64,000 bases of DNA from Pseudomonas brassicacearum subsp. neoaurantiaca (GTDB lineage: Bacteria > Pseudomonadota > Gammaproteobacteria > Pseudomonadales > Pseudomonadaceae): NCBI RefSeq assembly GCF_013608025.1, contig NZ_VDLV01000013.1:62001-126000 (forward strand). The letters run 5' to 3'. Numbering within the stretch: the stretch's first letter is position 1; each line of letters starts with the position of its first letter. The notes below the pieces were generated by a model. That model was not told where the DNA came from and did not search any database. It worked only from the letters and a program-made list of their open reading frames with translations. The position numbers and the translations under genes are program-made. Shown piece by piece: positions 16,999 through 25,685 of the stretch.

Positions 16999-18321
16999 AT
17001 GAAGAAGTCCACCTTGGCCCTGGCAGTGGCCGTTGGGGTATTGGCGCAGCAGGCAGGCGCCGCCGGTTTTATCGAAGACAGCAAGGCGTCTGTCAGTTCT
17101 CGTACGTTGTATTTCAACAACGACAACCATGAAACGGGCAAAGAGGACCTGCGCGAAACGGGTACCGGCCTCAAGTTCGACTACAAGTCTGGCTTCACGC
17201 AAGGTGTCGTTGGTTTCGGTATCGACGCCCAGGCGCTGGTTGGTATTCGCCTCGATGGCGGGAAAGGCCGTAACGCTGGCTCCTACATGCCAGCCGATAC
17301 CGATGGTTCCGCTGTACATGACTGGAGCCGTTTGTCCGGCAACGTAAAGGCGCTTTTCTCCAAGACCGAAGCTCACCTCGGTGGTGCCCTGGCGCCTAAC
17401 CTGCCGATTCTGGTAGCCAACGACAGCCGTCTGCTGCCGCAAACCTTTGAAGGTGGCACCATCACCTCCAAGGAAATCGACAACGTCACGTTCAACGCCG
17501 GTCAGTTGGAACATGCCACAGGCCGTGCTTCGAGCAACAGCACCGGCCTGGCAGTGGCCGGCGGTAACCAGGACAGCAACCAGTTCCGTTATGCCGGTGC
17601 TGACTGGAAGGTCACCAAGGACCTGACGCTGCAGTACTACTACGCCAACCTGCAGGATTACTACAAGCAGCACTTCCTGGGCGCGGTACACGTTTTCCCG
17701 ATCAGCGAAGGTCAATCCTTCAAGACCGACCTGCGCTACTTCGACAGCAGCTCCGATGGCCGTAACGGCGACGCGGGCTATCGTTTCAGCAACAACAATG
17801 GTTATGAGAAGAACCCGGGCGAGGTCGATAACAAGACCTGGAGCGCGATGTTCACGTACACCCTCGGTGGCAGTGCTTTCTTGCTGGGTCACCAACAAGT
17901 CGGCGATGACGGCGGTTTCGTCTACCTGAACCAGGGCGACGTGGTTAATGGCAACGGTCGTCCTGAAGGTGCCGGTGGTGCAAGCTTCTACCTGTTCACC
18001 GACAGCATGATCAACGGGTTTGTCCGTGCCGGTGAAAACACCACCTTCGGTCAATACTCCTATGACTTCGCGTCCTTGGGCGTGCCAGGCTTGAAAGCTT
18101 CGGTTGCCTACCTGCGCGGTGACGACGTCAAGTCCCGCACCGCAGGTGGAAGCGATTACTCCGAGTGGGAACGCGACATGCGAGTGGATTACGTGATCCA
18201 GCAGGGCGCGTTGAAAGGCTTCGGTACGACCCTGCGTCAAGGTACCTACCGTAGCAGCGGCGTGGGCGACAGCCAGGATCAAACCCGCCTGATCTTCAAC
18301 TACACTTACAACTTCATGTAA
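16999..18321 (+). CDS. OprD-family outer-membrane porin
   Basis: A 440-residue outer-membrane channel. Signal peptide MKKSTLALAVAVGVLAQQAGA is cut before AGFIEDSKASVSSRTLYFNND, the hallmark OprD N-terminus. Further family segments are DYKSGFTQGVVGFGIDAQAL, LQYYYANLQDYYKQHFLG, and the C-terminal NYTYNFM ending in aromatic-X for BAM recognition. OprD proteins are 18-strand channels for amino acids, carboxylates or carbapenems; substrate here is unknown. GAGAGGAG precedes the ATG. The gene has its own promoter and ends at a strong terminator that is duplicated 949 bp further on, around the toxin-antitoxin pair. Confidence 0.9.
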   Translation: MKKSTLALAVAVGVLAQQAGAAGFIEDSKASVSSRTLYFNNDNHETGKEDLRETGTGLKFDYKSGFTQGVVGFGIDAQALVGIRLDGGKGRNAGSYMPADTDGSAVHDWSRLSGNVKALFSKTEAHLGGALAPNLPILVANDSRLLPQTFEGGTITSKEIDNVTFNAGQLEHATGRASSNSTGLAVAGGNQDSNQFRYAGADWKVTKDLTLQYYYANLQDYYKQHFLGAVHVFPISEGQSFKTDLRYFDSSSDGRNGDAGYRFSNNNGYEKNPGEVDNKTWSAMFTYTLGGSAFLLGHQQVGDDGGFVYLNQGDVVNGNGRPEGAGGASFYLFTDSMINGFVRAGENTTFGQYSYDFASLGVPGLKASVAYLRGDDVKSRTAGGSDYSEWERDMRVDYVIQQGALKGFGTTLRQGTYRSSGVGDSQDQTRLIFNYTYNFM

Positions 18322-18334
18322 GACGTAGCGCAGT

Positions 18335-18380
18335 AAAAAAAGCCCCGCCCGGCATCGCGCCGGGCGGGGCTTTTGCGTTT
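18335..18380. terminator. Terminator, left copy of a 46-bp direct repeat
   Basis: A-run, GCCCCGCCCGGC-ATCGC-GCCGGGCGGGGC, T-rich tail. It ends the porin gene on the plus strand and hepT on the minus strand. All 46 bases recur at 19284-19329 with a single difference. Confidence 0.9.
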
Positions 18381-18405
18381 TTGGCTCAACGAGCGGGATA
18401 CTGCT

Positions 18406-18834
18406 TTACCCCTTGGACCCCATCGCGTCCTTACGCAGAATGAAGCTGCTGAACGCCAGAAATTCGTCCAGATGCCCGGTAATGATCGCTACCAATATCG
18501 GCAATTGCAGGGCTTGGTAGTCATGCACGGCGATGTTCCTGAAACCCACCATGTTCTTCAGGTTTTTCACCAGCCCTTCCTCGATCCAGCCGCCTTTAAA
18601 AAGTAACTCGAACGTATCGCGAGCACTTTGTGGAACACCCAATCGCTCACGGCGAATCAAGTGTTGTCCCATATCCAGCGCCGCTTCGCAGGCACGCTGA
18701 ATGTTCAGGACGGCCGAATCCTGGCGAGTGAAATCCGTAGCAAAGGTAGCGGGGTCCTTCTCGTATTCTTCTCGCACCCTGGCGACGCAACGCTCGATAC
18801 TCGCTGCTTTGTTGATCAGTACGTCATCGGCCAT
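18406..18834 (-). CDS. hepT: HepT-family toxin RNase (type VII toxin-antitoxin)
   Basis: A 142-residue HEPN-fold protein (DUF86). The HEPN ribonuclease signature R-x4-H-x-Y is visible as RNIAVHDY near residue 103. Helical segments such as VLNIQRACEAALDMGQHLI match HepT. In the studied systems HepT is an RNA-cleaving toxin that MntA silences by AMPylating a tyrosine near the active site. The start at 18834 overlaps the 3' end of the upstream mntA by 11 bases, so translation is coupled. The catalytic residues are intact. The cassette is bounded by two copies of a terminator repeat. Confidence 0.87.
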   Translation of the reverse strand: MADDVLINKAASIERCVARVREEYEKDPATFATDFTRQDSAVLNIQRACEAALDMGQHLIRRERLGVPQSARDTFELLFKGGWIEEGLVKNLKNMVGFRNIAVHDYQALQLPILVAIITGHLDEFLAFSSFILRKDAMGSKG

Positions 18835-19219
18835 ACACGCTGCCTTCTTCCTGGATGTCGTTGAGCAATCCTGCGCGAGCTTCATCTAGAGCGGTCTTTT
18901 CGCTGAGGACGAAACATTCGAACAACCCTGCCTGTACATCTTTGGCCCAGAGTCTTCGGCCTCGGGTCACGATCTGGTACTGCATGACGGTGGTGGTCGC
19001 CCGTAGATCAATCAGATCTACCGGAGTGCCCGCAATGTCCGCCAATTCACCTGAAAGCTGCCATAACGAAACAGGATCGCCCTCGCCGGGCAAAAGCACA
19101 GCCAAATCGACATCGCTGTCGGGCCCGGCGGTCCCCTGCGCATGGCTGCCGAACAGGTACACCGCCAGCAGATCAGGCAGATGGTTTTGCAAATGAATCA
19201 GCAAGGCTTGAGTGTTCAT
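18824..19219 (-). CDS. mntA: MntA-family nucleotidyltransferase antitoxin
   Basis: A 131-residue minimal nucleotidyltransferase. The GS-x10-D-x-D signature is present as GSHAQGTAGPDSDVD near residue 24, and a third acidic position follows in PVDLIDLR. In type VII systems MntA adds AMP to HepT and neutralises it. The antitoxin gene precedes the toxin gene and overlaps it by 11 bases, the usual order. Upstream lies a 64-base gap and then the right copy of the terminator repeat. Module assignment is secure; activity is inferred. Confidence 0.87.
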   Translation of the reverse strand: MNTQALLIHLQNHLPDLLAVYLFGSHAQGTAGPDSDVDLAVLLPGEGDPVSLWQLSGELADIAGTPVDLIDLRATTTVMQYQIVTRGRRLWAKDVQAGLFECFVLSEKTALDEARAGLLNDIQEEGSVYGR

Positions 19220-19283
19220 GCCGCCTATCCTAGCCGCTCATCCCAAAATCGCATCAAGAATCTCCGTATCGTAGACACAAAAC

Positions 19284-19329
19284 AAAAAAAGCCCCGCCCG
19301 GCATCACGCCGGGCGGGGCTTTTGCGTTT
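19284..19329. repeat. Terminator-like repeat, right copy of a 46-bp direct repeat
   Basis: Same A-run, GC-rich hairpin and TTTTGCGTTT tail as 18335-18380, with one base changed in the loop (A for G). No plus-strand gene ends here: mntA starts to the left and lsfA to the right. It therefore looks like an orphan duplicate framing the hepT-mntA cassette. Confidence 0.88.
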
Positions 19330-19554
19330 CGGGTCCGGCCCACCCCTGTAGCCTTCCCCGAACCTTCTCCTCTTTTCAGCAACTCGAGGCCTTCTCGAAA
19401 CCTCGGTAATGATCTTGGGCCGCTATGCGTCAAGGCACCAGTGAACAGTTTTTTATATTTCCTAATGATCTAGATAAATGGGTATTCATTCTTTTTCAAG
19501 CAACGAAAAGCGGTGCACAGTTTGGGCTCATAAAAACCAACCAGGAGCCGCATC
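19330..19554 (+). promoter_or_regulatory. lsfA: Promoter region of lsfA
   Basis: About 225 bases between the terminator repeat and lsfA. The second half is markedly AT-rich (TTTTTTATATTTCC and TAGATAAATG around 19448-19480), unlike its surroundings, as is common at sulfur-starvation promoters. No operator can be named with confidence. Confidence 0.35.
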
Positions 19555-20193
19555 ATGAGCCTCAGACTTGGCGATATCGCCCCCGATTTCGAACAGGATT
19601 CCAGCGCCGGCAAGATTCGCTTCCACGAATGGCTCGGCGACAGCTGGGGTGTGCTGTTCTCCCATCCGGCGGATTTCACCCCGGTGTGCACCACCGAGCT
19701 GGGCCTCACCGCCAAGCTCAAGGACGAATTCGCCAAGCGCGGCGTCAAGGCAATCGCCCTGTCGGTGGACCCGGTTGACTCGCACCACAAGTGGATCGAA
19801 GACATCAACGAAACCCAGAACGCCGTGGTCAATTTCCCGATCCTGGCCGATGCCGACCGCAAGGTGTCCGACCTGTACGACCTGATCCATCCCAACGCCA
19901 GCGACACCTTGACCGTGCGCTCATTGTTCGTGATCGACCCGAACAAGAAGATTCGCCTGACCATCACCTACCCGGCCAGCACCGGGCGCAACTTCAATGA
20001 AATCCTGCGGGTGATCGATTCCCTGCAACTGACCGACAACTACAAAGTCGCCACGCCCGCCAACTGGCAGGACGGTGATGAGGTGGTGATCGTGCCGTCG
20101 CTCAAGGATGAAGAAGAGCTCAAGCAGCGTTTCCCCAAGGGTTACCGCGCGGTGAAGCCGTACCTGCGCCTCACACCGCAGCCCAACCGCTAA
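19555..20193 (+). CDS. lsfA: 1-Cys peroxiredoxin LsfA
   Basis: A 212-residue Prx6-type peroxidase. The catalytic Cys is residue 45 in HPADFTPVCTTELG, and no other cysteine occurs in the protein, confirming the 1-Cys class. The C-terminal extension (YKVATPANWQDGDEVVIVPS, then KGYRAVKPYLR) is typical of Prx6. It reduces peroxides. LsfA was named in Pseudomonas as a sulfate-starvation protein, and here it lies directly before ssuEADCBF, as in P. putida. AGGAG precedes the ATG. It may protect cells from oxidants made by the flavin monooxygenase system; that is inference. Confidence 0.92.
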   Translation: MSLRLGDIAPDFEQDSSAGKIRFHEWLGDSWGVLFSHPADFTPVCTTELGLTAKLKDEFAKRGVKAIALSVDPVDSHHKWIEDINETQNAVVNFPILADADRKVSDLYDLIHPNASDTLTVRSLFVIDPNKKIRLTITYPASTGRNFNEILRVIDSLQLTDNYKVATPANWQDGDEVVIVPSLKDEEELKQRFPKGYRAVKPYLRLTPQPNR

Positions 20194-20207
20194 CGCAATA
20201 CCGAACC

Positions 20208-20296
20208 TGTGGGAGCGAGCTTGCTCGCGATAGCGGTGTGTCAATCGGCATTGATGCTGGCAGGTCCGACGCCATCGCGAGCAAGCTCGCTCCCAC
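20208..20296. repeat. REP family A, inverted pair
   Basis: TGTGGGAGCGAGCTTGCTCGCGAT and its inverted complement with about 42 bases between, between the lsfA stop and its terminator. Confidence 0.88.
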
Positions 20297-20329
20297 AAGG
20301 TTGATCTTTTCTGTGTACCAAAGGGTTTT

Positions 20330-20352
20330 GGCCGTTTCGACGGCCTTTTTTA
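20330..20352 (+). terminator. Rho-independent terminator after lsfA
   Basis: GGCCGT-TTCG-ACGGCC followed by TTTTTTTA. A perfect six-pair stem with a UUCG tetraloop. It separates lsfA from the ssu genes. Confidence 0.88.
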
Positions 20353-20502
20353 TTGCGCAGAGTAAAGCAGGACGTATATCTCTGTATCGAATAACTAAAT
20401 GAATAAATATGATTTAAAGATATATGTGCGCGCTGTTATGGTTTGCTCCATACAGCGAGATCGCCCACCGCGAATCGCACGTGACTTTAAGGAATGGTTG
20501 GC
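20353..20502 (+). promoter_or_regulatory. Promoter region of the ssu operon
   Basis: A 150-base stretch with a very AT-rich core at 20386-20425 (ATAACTAAATGAATAAATATG, then TTTAAAGATATATG). CysB-type LysR regulators bind such sequences upstream of ssuE in pseudomonads; binding here is inferred from position and composition only. Confidence 0.4.
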
Positions 20503-21096
20503 ATGTTGGTTGTCTCGCTCGGCGGCAGTCCCAGCCAGCGCTCCCGTTCTGGGGTGCTGCTGGAGCGCTCGCAACGTTGGTTGCAGCAGCAAGGTGTAGA
20601 AGTGGTGAGCTATCAGGTGCGTGATTTCCCCGCCGAGGATCTACTCCATGCCCGCTTCGACAGTCCCAAGGTGGTGGACCTGCTGGCCCAGATCGAAAAC
20701 GCCGACGGTTTGCTGATCGCCACGCCGGTCTACAAGGCGTCTTTTTCCGGTGCGTTGAAGACCGTGCTCGATCTGCTGCCGGAACGGGCCCTGGCCCACA
20801 AGGTGGTGTTGCCCATGGCAACCGGCGGCAGCATCGCCCACATGCTCGCGGTGGATTACGCCCTGAAGCCGGTGCTATCGGCGCTCAAGGCCCAAGAGAT
20901 GCTCCATGGGATTTTCGCCGAAGACAGCCAGATCGCTTATGGCGAGGGCAGCGCCCAAGCGCAATTGACGCCGGCCTTGCAGCAGCGCCTGGACGAAGCG
21001 CTTGAACAGTTTCACAGCGCTATGGCCCGTCGGCCGAGGCCGTTGGACCCGCATGTATTGAATGAACGTTTGTTGAGTGCTCGCTGGAGCATTTGA
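20503..21096 (+). CDS. ssuE: NADPH-dependent FMN reductase SsuE
   Basis: A 197-residue flavodoxin-fold reductase that supplies FMNH2 to SsuD. The N-terminus [17 protein letters not shown] is the FMN phosphate-binding loop, and [21 protein letters not shown] is the conserved flavin-ring segment. The ATG at 20503 is chosen because AAGGA lies nine bases upstream; the in-frame ATG at 20494 is too close to it. First gene of ssuEADCBF. Expression is expected under sulfate limitation. Confidence 0.92.
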   Translation: MLVVSLGGSPSQRSRSGVLLERSQRWLQQQGVEVVSYQVRDFPAEDLLHARFDSPKVVDLLAQIENADGLLIATPVYKASFSGALKTVLDLLPERALAHKVVLPMATGGSIAHMLAVDYALKPVLSALKAQEMLHGIFAEDSQIAYGEGSAQAQLTPALQQRLDEALEQFHSAMARRPRPLDPHVLNERLLSARWSI

Positions 21097-21187
21097 CCCC
21101 CGAACACCACTGATTCAACTCACCTTACTCAGCCGTCAACGGCCAAGCAGGTGCAGCCAAAACCCCACAGCAAAAAGGAGAGGCGCC

Positions 21188-22153
21188 ATGCGCACTGTCA
21201 TTTTGCGTCGCGGGCTGGTCGCTCTGTTTGCTGCGGCTGTGTCCTTCGGCGCCATCACCCAGGCTCAAGCCGAGACCTTGCGGATCGGTTACCAGAAATA
21301 CGGCACCCTGGTGCTGCTCAAGGCCAAGGGTTCCTTGGAAAAACGCCTCGCCGCCCAAGGCGTGGACGTGCAATGGACGGAATTTCCCGGCGGCCCGCAG
21401 CTGCTTGAAGGCTTGAACGTCGGCTCCATCGATTTTGGCGTGACCGGCGAAACCCCACCGGTGTTTGCCCAGGCCGCAGGCGCCGACCTGCTCTATGTCG
21501 CCTACGAACCCCCGGCGCCCACCAGCGAAGCGATTCTCGTGCCGAAAGGCTCGGCCATTCAGTCGGTACAAGACCTCAAGGGCAAGAAAGTCGCGCTGAA
21601 CAAAGGCTCCAACGTTCACTATCTGCTGGTGCGCGCACTGGAAGACGCCGGCCTCAAATATTCAGACATCCAAACGGTTTTCCTGCCACCGGCCGATGCC
21701 CGCGCGGCGTTCGAGCGGGGCAGCGTGGACGCCTGGGTGATCTGGGACCCGTACCAGGCAGCCGCCGAACAACAATTGCAGGCGCGCACCTTGCGTGACG
21801 GCAAAGGCATCGTCGACAACCACCAGTTCTACCTCGCGACCAAACCCTACGCGCAGAAAAATCCCCAGGTGATCACGGCCCTGGTGGAGGAAGTGCGGGC
21901 GGTGGGGGAGTGGTCCAAGGCCAATCCCGAGGACGTGACCCAGCAGGTCTCGCCGCTGCTCGGGCTGCCGGCGGATATCACCCTGACGTCGGTGAAGCGC
22001 CAAGGCTACGGCGCGTTGTTCCTCACGCCGGAAGTCGTCGCGGCCCAGCAGAAAATCGCCGACAGCTTCTACCAGCTCAAATTGATACCCAAGCCCTTGA
22101 GCATCAAGGACGTGATCTGGACGCCGCCGGCGACCGTTGCGAACGCGCAGTAA
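21188..22153 (+). CDS. ssuA: Sulfonate ABC transporter periplasmic binding protein SsuA
   Basis: A 321-residue binding protein. It has a signal peptide (about residues 1-29, ending AQA-ET), then LRIGYQKYGTLVLLKAKG, the typical start of the aliphatic-sulfonate family. FGVTGETPPVFAQAAGADLLYVA and KGKKVALNKGSNVHYLLVRAL are conserved. It captures alkanesulfonates in the periplasm for SsuBC. ATG 21188 has AAAGGAGA upstream. It lies 91 bp after ssuE and 24 bp before ssuD. Confidence 0.92.
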   Translation: MRTVILRRGLVALFAAAVSFGAITQAQAETLRIGYQKYGTLVLLKAKGSLEKRLAAQGVDVQWTEFPGGPQLLEGLNVGSIDFGVTGETPPVFAQAAGADLLYVAYEPPAPTSEAILVPKGSAIQSVQDLKGKKVALNKGSNVHYLLVRALEDAGLKYSDIQTVFLPPADARAAFERGSVDAWVIWDPYQAAAEQQLQARTLRDGKGIVDNHQFYLATKPYAQKNPQVITALVEEVRAVGEWSKANPEDVTQQVSPLLGLPADITLTSVKRQGYGALFLTPEVVAAQQKIADSFYQLKLIPKPLSIKDVIWTPPATVANAQ

Positions 22154-22177
22154 TTCGATCCCTTAGGAGACCACTCC

Positions 22178-23326
22178 ATGAGCCTCAACATTTTCTGGTT
22201 CCTGCCCACCCACGGCGACGGCCATTACCTTGGCACCGCTGAAGGCGCACGCGCCGTCGATCATGGTTACTTGCAACAAATCGCCCAAGCGGCAGATCGG
22301 CTGGGTTTTGGCGGCGTTTTGATTCCCACCGGGCGTTCCTGCGAAGACTCCTGGCTGGTGGCCGCTTCGCTGATTCCGGTGACCCAACGCCTGAAGTTTC
22401 TGGTTGCCCTGCGCCCCGGGATCATTTCCCCGACGGTGGCGGCGCGTCAGGCCGCGACGCTGGATCGTCTGTCCGGCGGGCGCGCGCTGTTCAATCTGGT
22501 GACCGGCGGTGACCCGGACGAACTGGCTGGCGATGGACTGTTCCTCGACCACGAACAGCGCTACCAAGCCTCGGTGGAGTTCACCCGCATCTGGCGACGG
22601 GTGTTGGAAGGTGAGACCGTCGATTACGACGGCGAGCACATCAGCGTGAAGGGCGCCAAGCTGCTCTATCCGCCAATCCAGCAACCGCGCCCGCCGCTGT
22701 ATTTCGGCGGTTCGTCGGAAGCCGCCCAGGACCTGGCCGCCGAGCAGGTGGAAATGGTGCTGACCTGGGGCGAGCCGCCCGCGGCCGTCGCGCAGAAAAT
22801 CGAACAGGTGCGAGCCAAGGCCGCGAAGCTCGGTCGTACCGTGCGCTTCGGCATTCGCCTGCATGTGATCGTGCGGGAAACCAACGCCGAAGCCTGGCAA
22901 GCGGCCGACCGCTTGATCTCCCATCTGGACGACGAAACCATCGCCCGTGCCCAGGCGTCCCTGGCGCGCTTCGACTCGGTGGGCCAGCAACGCATGGCCG
23001 CGTTGCACGGCGGTCGCCGCGACAAGTTGGAAGTCAGCCCCAACCTGTGGGCCGGGGTCGGCCTGGTGCGTGGCGGTGCCGGGACTGCGCTGGTGGGCGA
23101 CGGCCCGACCGTGGCCGCGCGGGTCAAGGAATACGCCGAGCTGGGCATCGATACGTTCATCTTCTCGGGTTATCCACACCTGGAAGAGTCCTATCGGGTG
23201 GCGGAGTTGCTGTTCCCGCACCTGGATGTGGAACGCCCGGAACTGCCGAAAAGCCAGGGCTACGTGAGTCCGTTCGGTGAGATGGTCGCCAACGACATCC
23301 TGCCCAAAGCCGCGTCCCAGAGCTGA
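22178..23326 (+). CDS. ssuD: FMNH2-dependent alkanesulfonate monooxygenase SsuD
   Basis: A 382-residue bacterial-luciferase-fold enzyme that cleaves C1-C14 alkanesulfonates to aldehyde and sulfite. [19 protein letters not shown] opens the protein as in E. coli Ssu[14 protein letters not shown] includes the active-site Cys region, and [11 protein letters not shown] and [19 protein letters not shown] are family segments. TTAGGAGACCACTCC precedes the ATG. It works with FMNH2 made by SsuE and delivers sulfite to assimilation. Confidence 0.95.
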   Translation: MSLNIFWFLPTHGDGHYLGTAEGARAVDHGYLQQIAQAADRLGFGGVLIPTGRSCEDSWLVAASLIPVTQRLKFLVALRPGIISPTVAARQAATLDRLSGGRALFNLVTGGDPDELAGDGLFLDHEQRYQASVEFTRIWRRVLEGETVDYDGEHISVKGAKLLYPPIQQPRPPLYFGGSSEAAQDLAAEQVEMVLTWGEPPAAVAQKIEQVRAKAAKLGRTVRFGIRLHVIVRETNAEAWQAADRLISHLDDETIARAQASLARFDSVGQQRMAALHGGRRDKLEVSPNLWAGVGLVRGGAGTALVGDGPTVAARVKEYAELGIDTFIFSGYPHLEESYRVAELLFPHLDVERPELPKSQGYVSPFGEMVANDILPKAASQS

Positions 23327-23333
23327 GGCGGCC

Positions 23334-24116
23334 ATGAAGAAAGTTATCCACAACCTGGCGCCGTGGGCGGTGCCGCTGCTGTTGCTAGCGGTGTGGCAAT
23401 TGTCGGTATCGGCCGGTTGGTTATCCACACGGATCCTGCCGGCACCGGTAGCGGTGATCGAGGCCGGGGTCAGCCTGGTGCGCAGCGGCGAGATCTGGAC
23501 GCACTTGGCAATCAGCGGTTGGCGTGCGGCGGTGGGCTTCCTGATCGGCGGCGGCATCGGCCTGGCGCTGGGCTTCATCACCGGGTTGTCGAAATGGGGC
23601 GAGCGGCTGTTGGACAGCTCGGTGCAGATGGTGCGGAACGTGCCGCACCTGGCATTGATTCCCCTGGTGATCCTGTGGTTCGGCATCGACGAGTCGGCGA
23701 AGATTTTCCTGGTGGCGCTGGGCACGCTGTTTCCCATCTACCTCAATACTTACCACGGCATTCGCAACGTCGATCCGGCGCTGGTGGAAATGTCCCGCAG
23801 TTACGGCCTGTCCGGCTTCAGCCTGTTTCGCCAGGTGATCCTGCCGGGCGCCTTGCCTTCGATCCTGGTGGGGGTGCGTTTTGCCCTGGGCTTCATGTGG
23901 TTGACGCTGATCGTGGCGGAAACCATCTCGGCCAGTTCCGGCATCGGTTATCTGGCGATGAACGCTCGTGAGTTCCTGCAGACCGACGTGGTGGTGCTGG
24001 CGATTCTTCTGTACGCCGTGCTCGGCAAGCTGGCCGACCTCGCCGCCCGTGGCCTGGAACGGGTCTGGCTGCGCTGGCACCCGGCCTACCAGGTGAACAA
24101 GGGAGGTGCCGTATGA
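23334..24116 (+). CDS. ssuC: Sulfonate ABC transporter permease SsuC
   Basis: A 260-residue inner-membrane permease with about six membrane helices. The EAA loop [21 protein letters not shown] (split here as [11 protein letters not shown] and FRQVILPG) near residues 143-165 contacts the ATPase. The ATG at 23334 lies seven bases after the ssuD stop; GAGGCGGCC gives a ribosome site. The stop overlaps ssuB by four bases. Confidence 0.92.
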   Translation: MKKVIHNLAPWAVPLLLLAVWQLSVSAGWLSTRILPAPVAVIEAGVSLVRSGEIWTHLAISGWRAAVGFLIGGGIGLALGFITGLSKWGERLLDSSVQMVRNVPHLALIPLVILWFGIDESAKIFLVALGTLFPIYLNTYHGIRNVDPALVEMSRSYGLSGFSLFRQVILPGALPSILVGVRFALGFMWLTLIVAETISASSGIGYLAMNAREFLQTDVVVLAILLYAVLGKLADLAARGLERVWLRWHPAYQVNKGGAV

Positions 24117-24919
24117 CCGCCCAACAACCTCCGCGCTTGCTGCGGGGCATCCCGCTGGCAGTGCGCAATCTGCAAAAGACATTCGGCTCGCGGCAGGTAT
24201 TGCGTGACATCGACCTGCATATCCCGGCCGGGCAGTTCGTCGCGGTAGTGGGGCGAAGCGGCTGCGGTAAAAGCACCTTGCTGCGCTTGCTGGCTGGTCT
24301 CGATCAACCCTCCGGCGGCCAGTTGTTGGCAGGCTCGGCGTCGCTGAGTGCTGCGCGTGAAGACACGCGGCTGATGTTCCAGGAAGCGCGACTGTTGCCG
24401 TGGAAAAAGGTCATCGACAACGTCGGCCTTGGCCTCAAGGGCGAATGGCGGCCGCAAGCCTTGCAAGCGCTCGACGCCGTCGGCCTGGCCGATCGCGCCC
24501 ATGAATGGCCGGCGGCGTTGTCCGGCGGCCAGAAACAGCGAGTGGCCCTGGCCCGGGCGCTGATCCACCAGCCGCGCCTGCTGCTGCTCGACGAACCCTT
24601 GGGAGCGCTGGACGCCCTGACCCGGATCGAGATGCAGCAACTGATCGAGCGCCTGTGGCAGCAACACGGCTTCACCGTGCTGCTGGTCACTCACGATGTC
24701 AGCGAAGCGGTCGCGATTGCCGACCGGGTCATCCTGATCGAAGACGGCCAGGTCGGCCTCGACCTGGCCATCGACCTGCCACGCCCTCGCGCTCGCGGCT
24801 CGCATCGCTTGGCGAGCCTGGAAACCGAAGTCCTCAACCGCGTGCTGTCCTTGCCCGGCCAACCGCCGGAACCCGAGCCCGTTTCACCCTTGCCCACGCA
24901 GTTGCGTTGGGCTCAATAA
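24113..24919 (+). CDS. ssuB: Sulfonate ABC transporter ATPase SsuB
   Basis: A 268-residue ABC ATPase. Walker A is [15 protein letters not shown], the signature motif is [15 protein letters not shown], Walker B is [12 protein letters not shown], and the H-loop is [15 protein letters not shown]. It powers sulfonate uptake through SsuC. The ATG overlaps the ssuC stop by four bases. The C-terminal proline-rich tail (about 250-268) is unremarkable. Confidence 0.93.
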   Translation: MTAQQPPRLLRGIPLAVRNLQKTFGSRQVLRDIDLHIPAGQFVAVVGRSGCGKSTLLRLLAGLDQPSGGQLLAGSASLSAAREDTRLMFQEARLLPWKKVIDNVGLGLKGEWRPQALQALDAVGLADRAHEWPAALSGGQKQRVALARALIHQPRLLLLDEPLGALDALTRIEMQQLIERLWQQHGFTVLLVTHDVSEAVAIADRVILIEDGQVGLDLAIDLPRPRARGSHRLASLETEVLNRVLSLPGQPPEPEPVSPLPTQLRWAQ

Positions 24920-24944
24920 CTTCATCCAGACAGGAATCAATACC

Positions 24945-25160
24945 ATGACTATCAAAGCCATCAACGTACGCAACCAGTTCAAAGGCACCATCAAGGAAAT
25001 CGTCGAAGGCGACGTGCTGTCGGAAATCGACGTGCAGACCGCCTCGGGCATCGTCACCTCGGTCATCACCACCCGCTCGGTGAAAGAGCTGGAACTGGCG
25101 ATCGGCAGCGAAGTGATTGCCTTCGTCAAATCAACGGAGGTGTCGATCGCCAAGTTGTGA
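24945..25160 (+). CDS. ssuF: Molbindin-like TOBE protein SsuF
   Basis: A 71-residue single TOBE domain (INVRNQFKGTIKEIVEGDVL, then SEIDVQTASGIVTSVIT and SVKELELAIGSEVIAFVKST). This is the molybdopterin/molybdate-binding fold, found as SsuF at the end of Pseudomonas ssu operons and needed for growth on some sulfonates or sulfate esters in P. putida. It lies 25 bp after ssuB with a GACAGGAA ribosome site. The biochemical role is unclear. Confidence 0.88.
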   Translation: MTIKAINVRNQFKGTIKEIVEGDVLSEIDVQTASGIVTSVITTRSVKELELAIGSEVIAFVKSTEVSIAKL

Positions 25161-25192
25161 GCGGTGTTTCACCCGCAGCCCCGGATGGCGTG

Positions 25193-25212
25193 AGCCCTTC
25201 GGGGCTTTTTTT
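25193..25212 (+). terminator. Rho-independent terminator of the ssu operon
   Basis: AGCCC-TTCG-GGGCT followed by a seven-T run, 32 bases after the ssuF stop. Confidence 0.85.
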
Positions 25213-25245
25213 GTGCTTCTAGGAGGTTTTAAAGGGATTTTAAAT

Positions 25246-25275
25246 GCGCTTTATTTGTTATAAAGCGCTTTATAA
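25246..25275. promoter_or_regulatory. Clustered inverted repeats upstream of hipB
   Basis: Three half-sites of GCGCTTTAT alternate in direction (25246-25254 forward, 25260-25268 reverse, 25265-25273 forward). The last two form an 18-base perfect palindrome TTATAAAGCGCTTTATAA at 25258-25275. A likely operator array for the HTH protein HipB or another repressor. Confidence 0.55.
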
Positions 25276-25323
25276 GGATTCTTATCTCCATGTCATCGTA
25301 TGCCTTCGATTTTTAAGGAGTGC

Positions 25324-25359
25324 TATAGTGCCTCTAATCTGGTTTAAACAGCCTTAGAG
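25324..25359. promoter_or_regulatory. hipB -10 element and downstream operator dyad
   Basis: TATAGT at 25324-25329 is a plausible -10. Directly after it CTCTAA (25332-25337) and TTAGAG (25354-25359) flank GTTTAAAC (25342-25349), all sharing one symmetry centre at 25345/25346. A dyad over the start of transcription and just before the hipB ATG is the classic layout for autorepression. Confidence 0.6.
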
Positions 25360-25367
25360 CGCCTCTT

Positions 25368-25685
25368 ATGAACGATTTTTTCCCTATCGATTGCGCCGAT
25401 AACCTTCAGGCGATTGGCTCGTTGGTCAAAAGCAGGCGCTTGGGAAATCGGCAGCGACAAAAAGATCTCGCCGCATCATTGGCTATTTCCGAGCGAACGG
25501 TGCGCAAAATCGAAGCGGGTGATCCTTCCGTGGAGTTGCGGTCGTTCATGCTGGTTTTATGGCAGTTAGGATTGACCCAGGAAGTCTTCCAGAGTCGCCA
25601 ACACATTGAGACGTTATCGGTTACTTCGGCTCCGACACCGCGCAACGCCCGCGTGCGACTGACGAATGCCAAGGGGGACTTCTGA
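25368..25685 (+). CDS. hipB: HipB-like HTH antitoxin/autorepressor
   Basis: A 105-residue protein with an XRE-type helix-turn-helix at about residues 15-70 (LGNRQRQKDLAASLAISERTVRKIEAG). The C-terminal tail is short and basic, as in HipB proteins. The gene precedes a HipA kinase reading frame and its stop overlaps the original hipA ATG by one base, so the two were translationally coupled. Palindromes over the promoter suggest self-repression. The gene itself looks intact even though hipA is damaged. Confidence 0.8.
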   Translation: MNDFFPIDCADNLQAIGSLVKSRRLGNRQRQKDLAASLAISERTVRKIEAGDPSVELRSFMLVLWQLGLTQEVFQSRQHIETLSVTSAPTPRNARVRLTNAKGDF

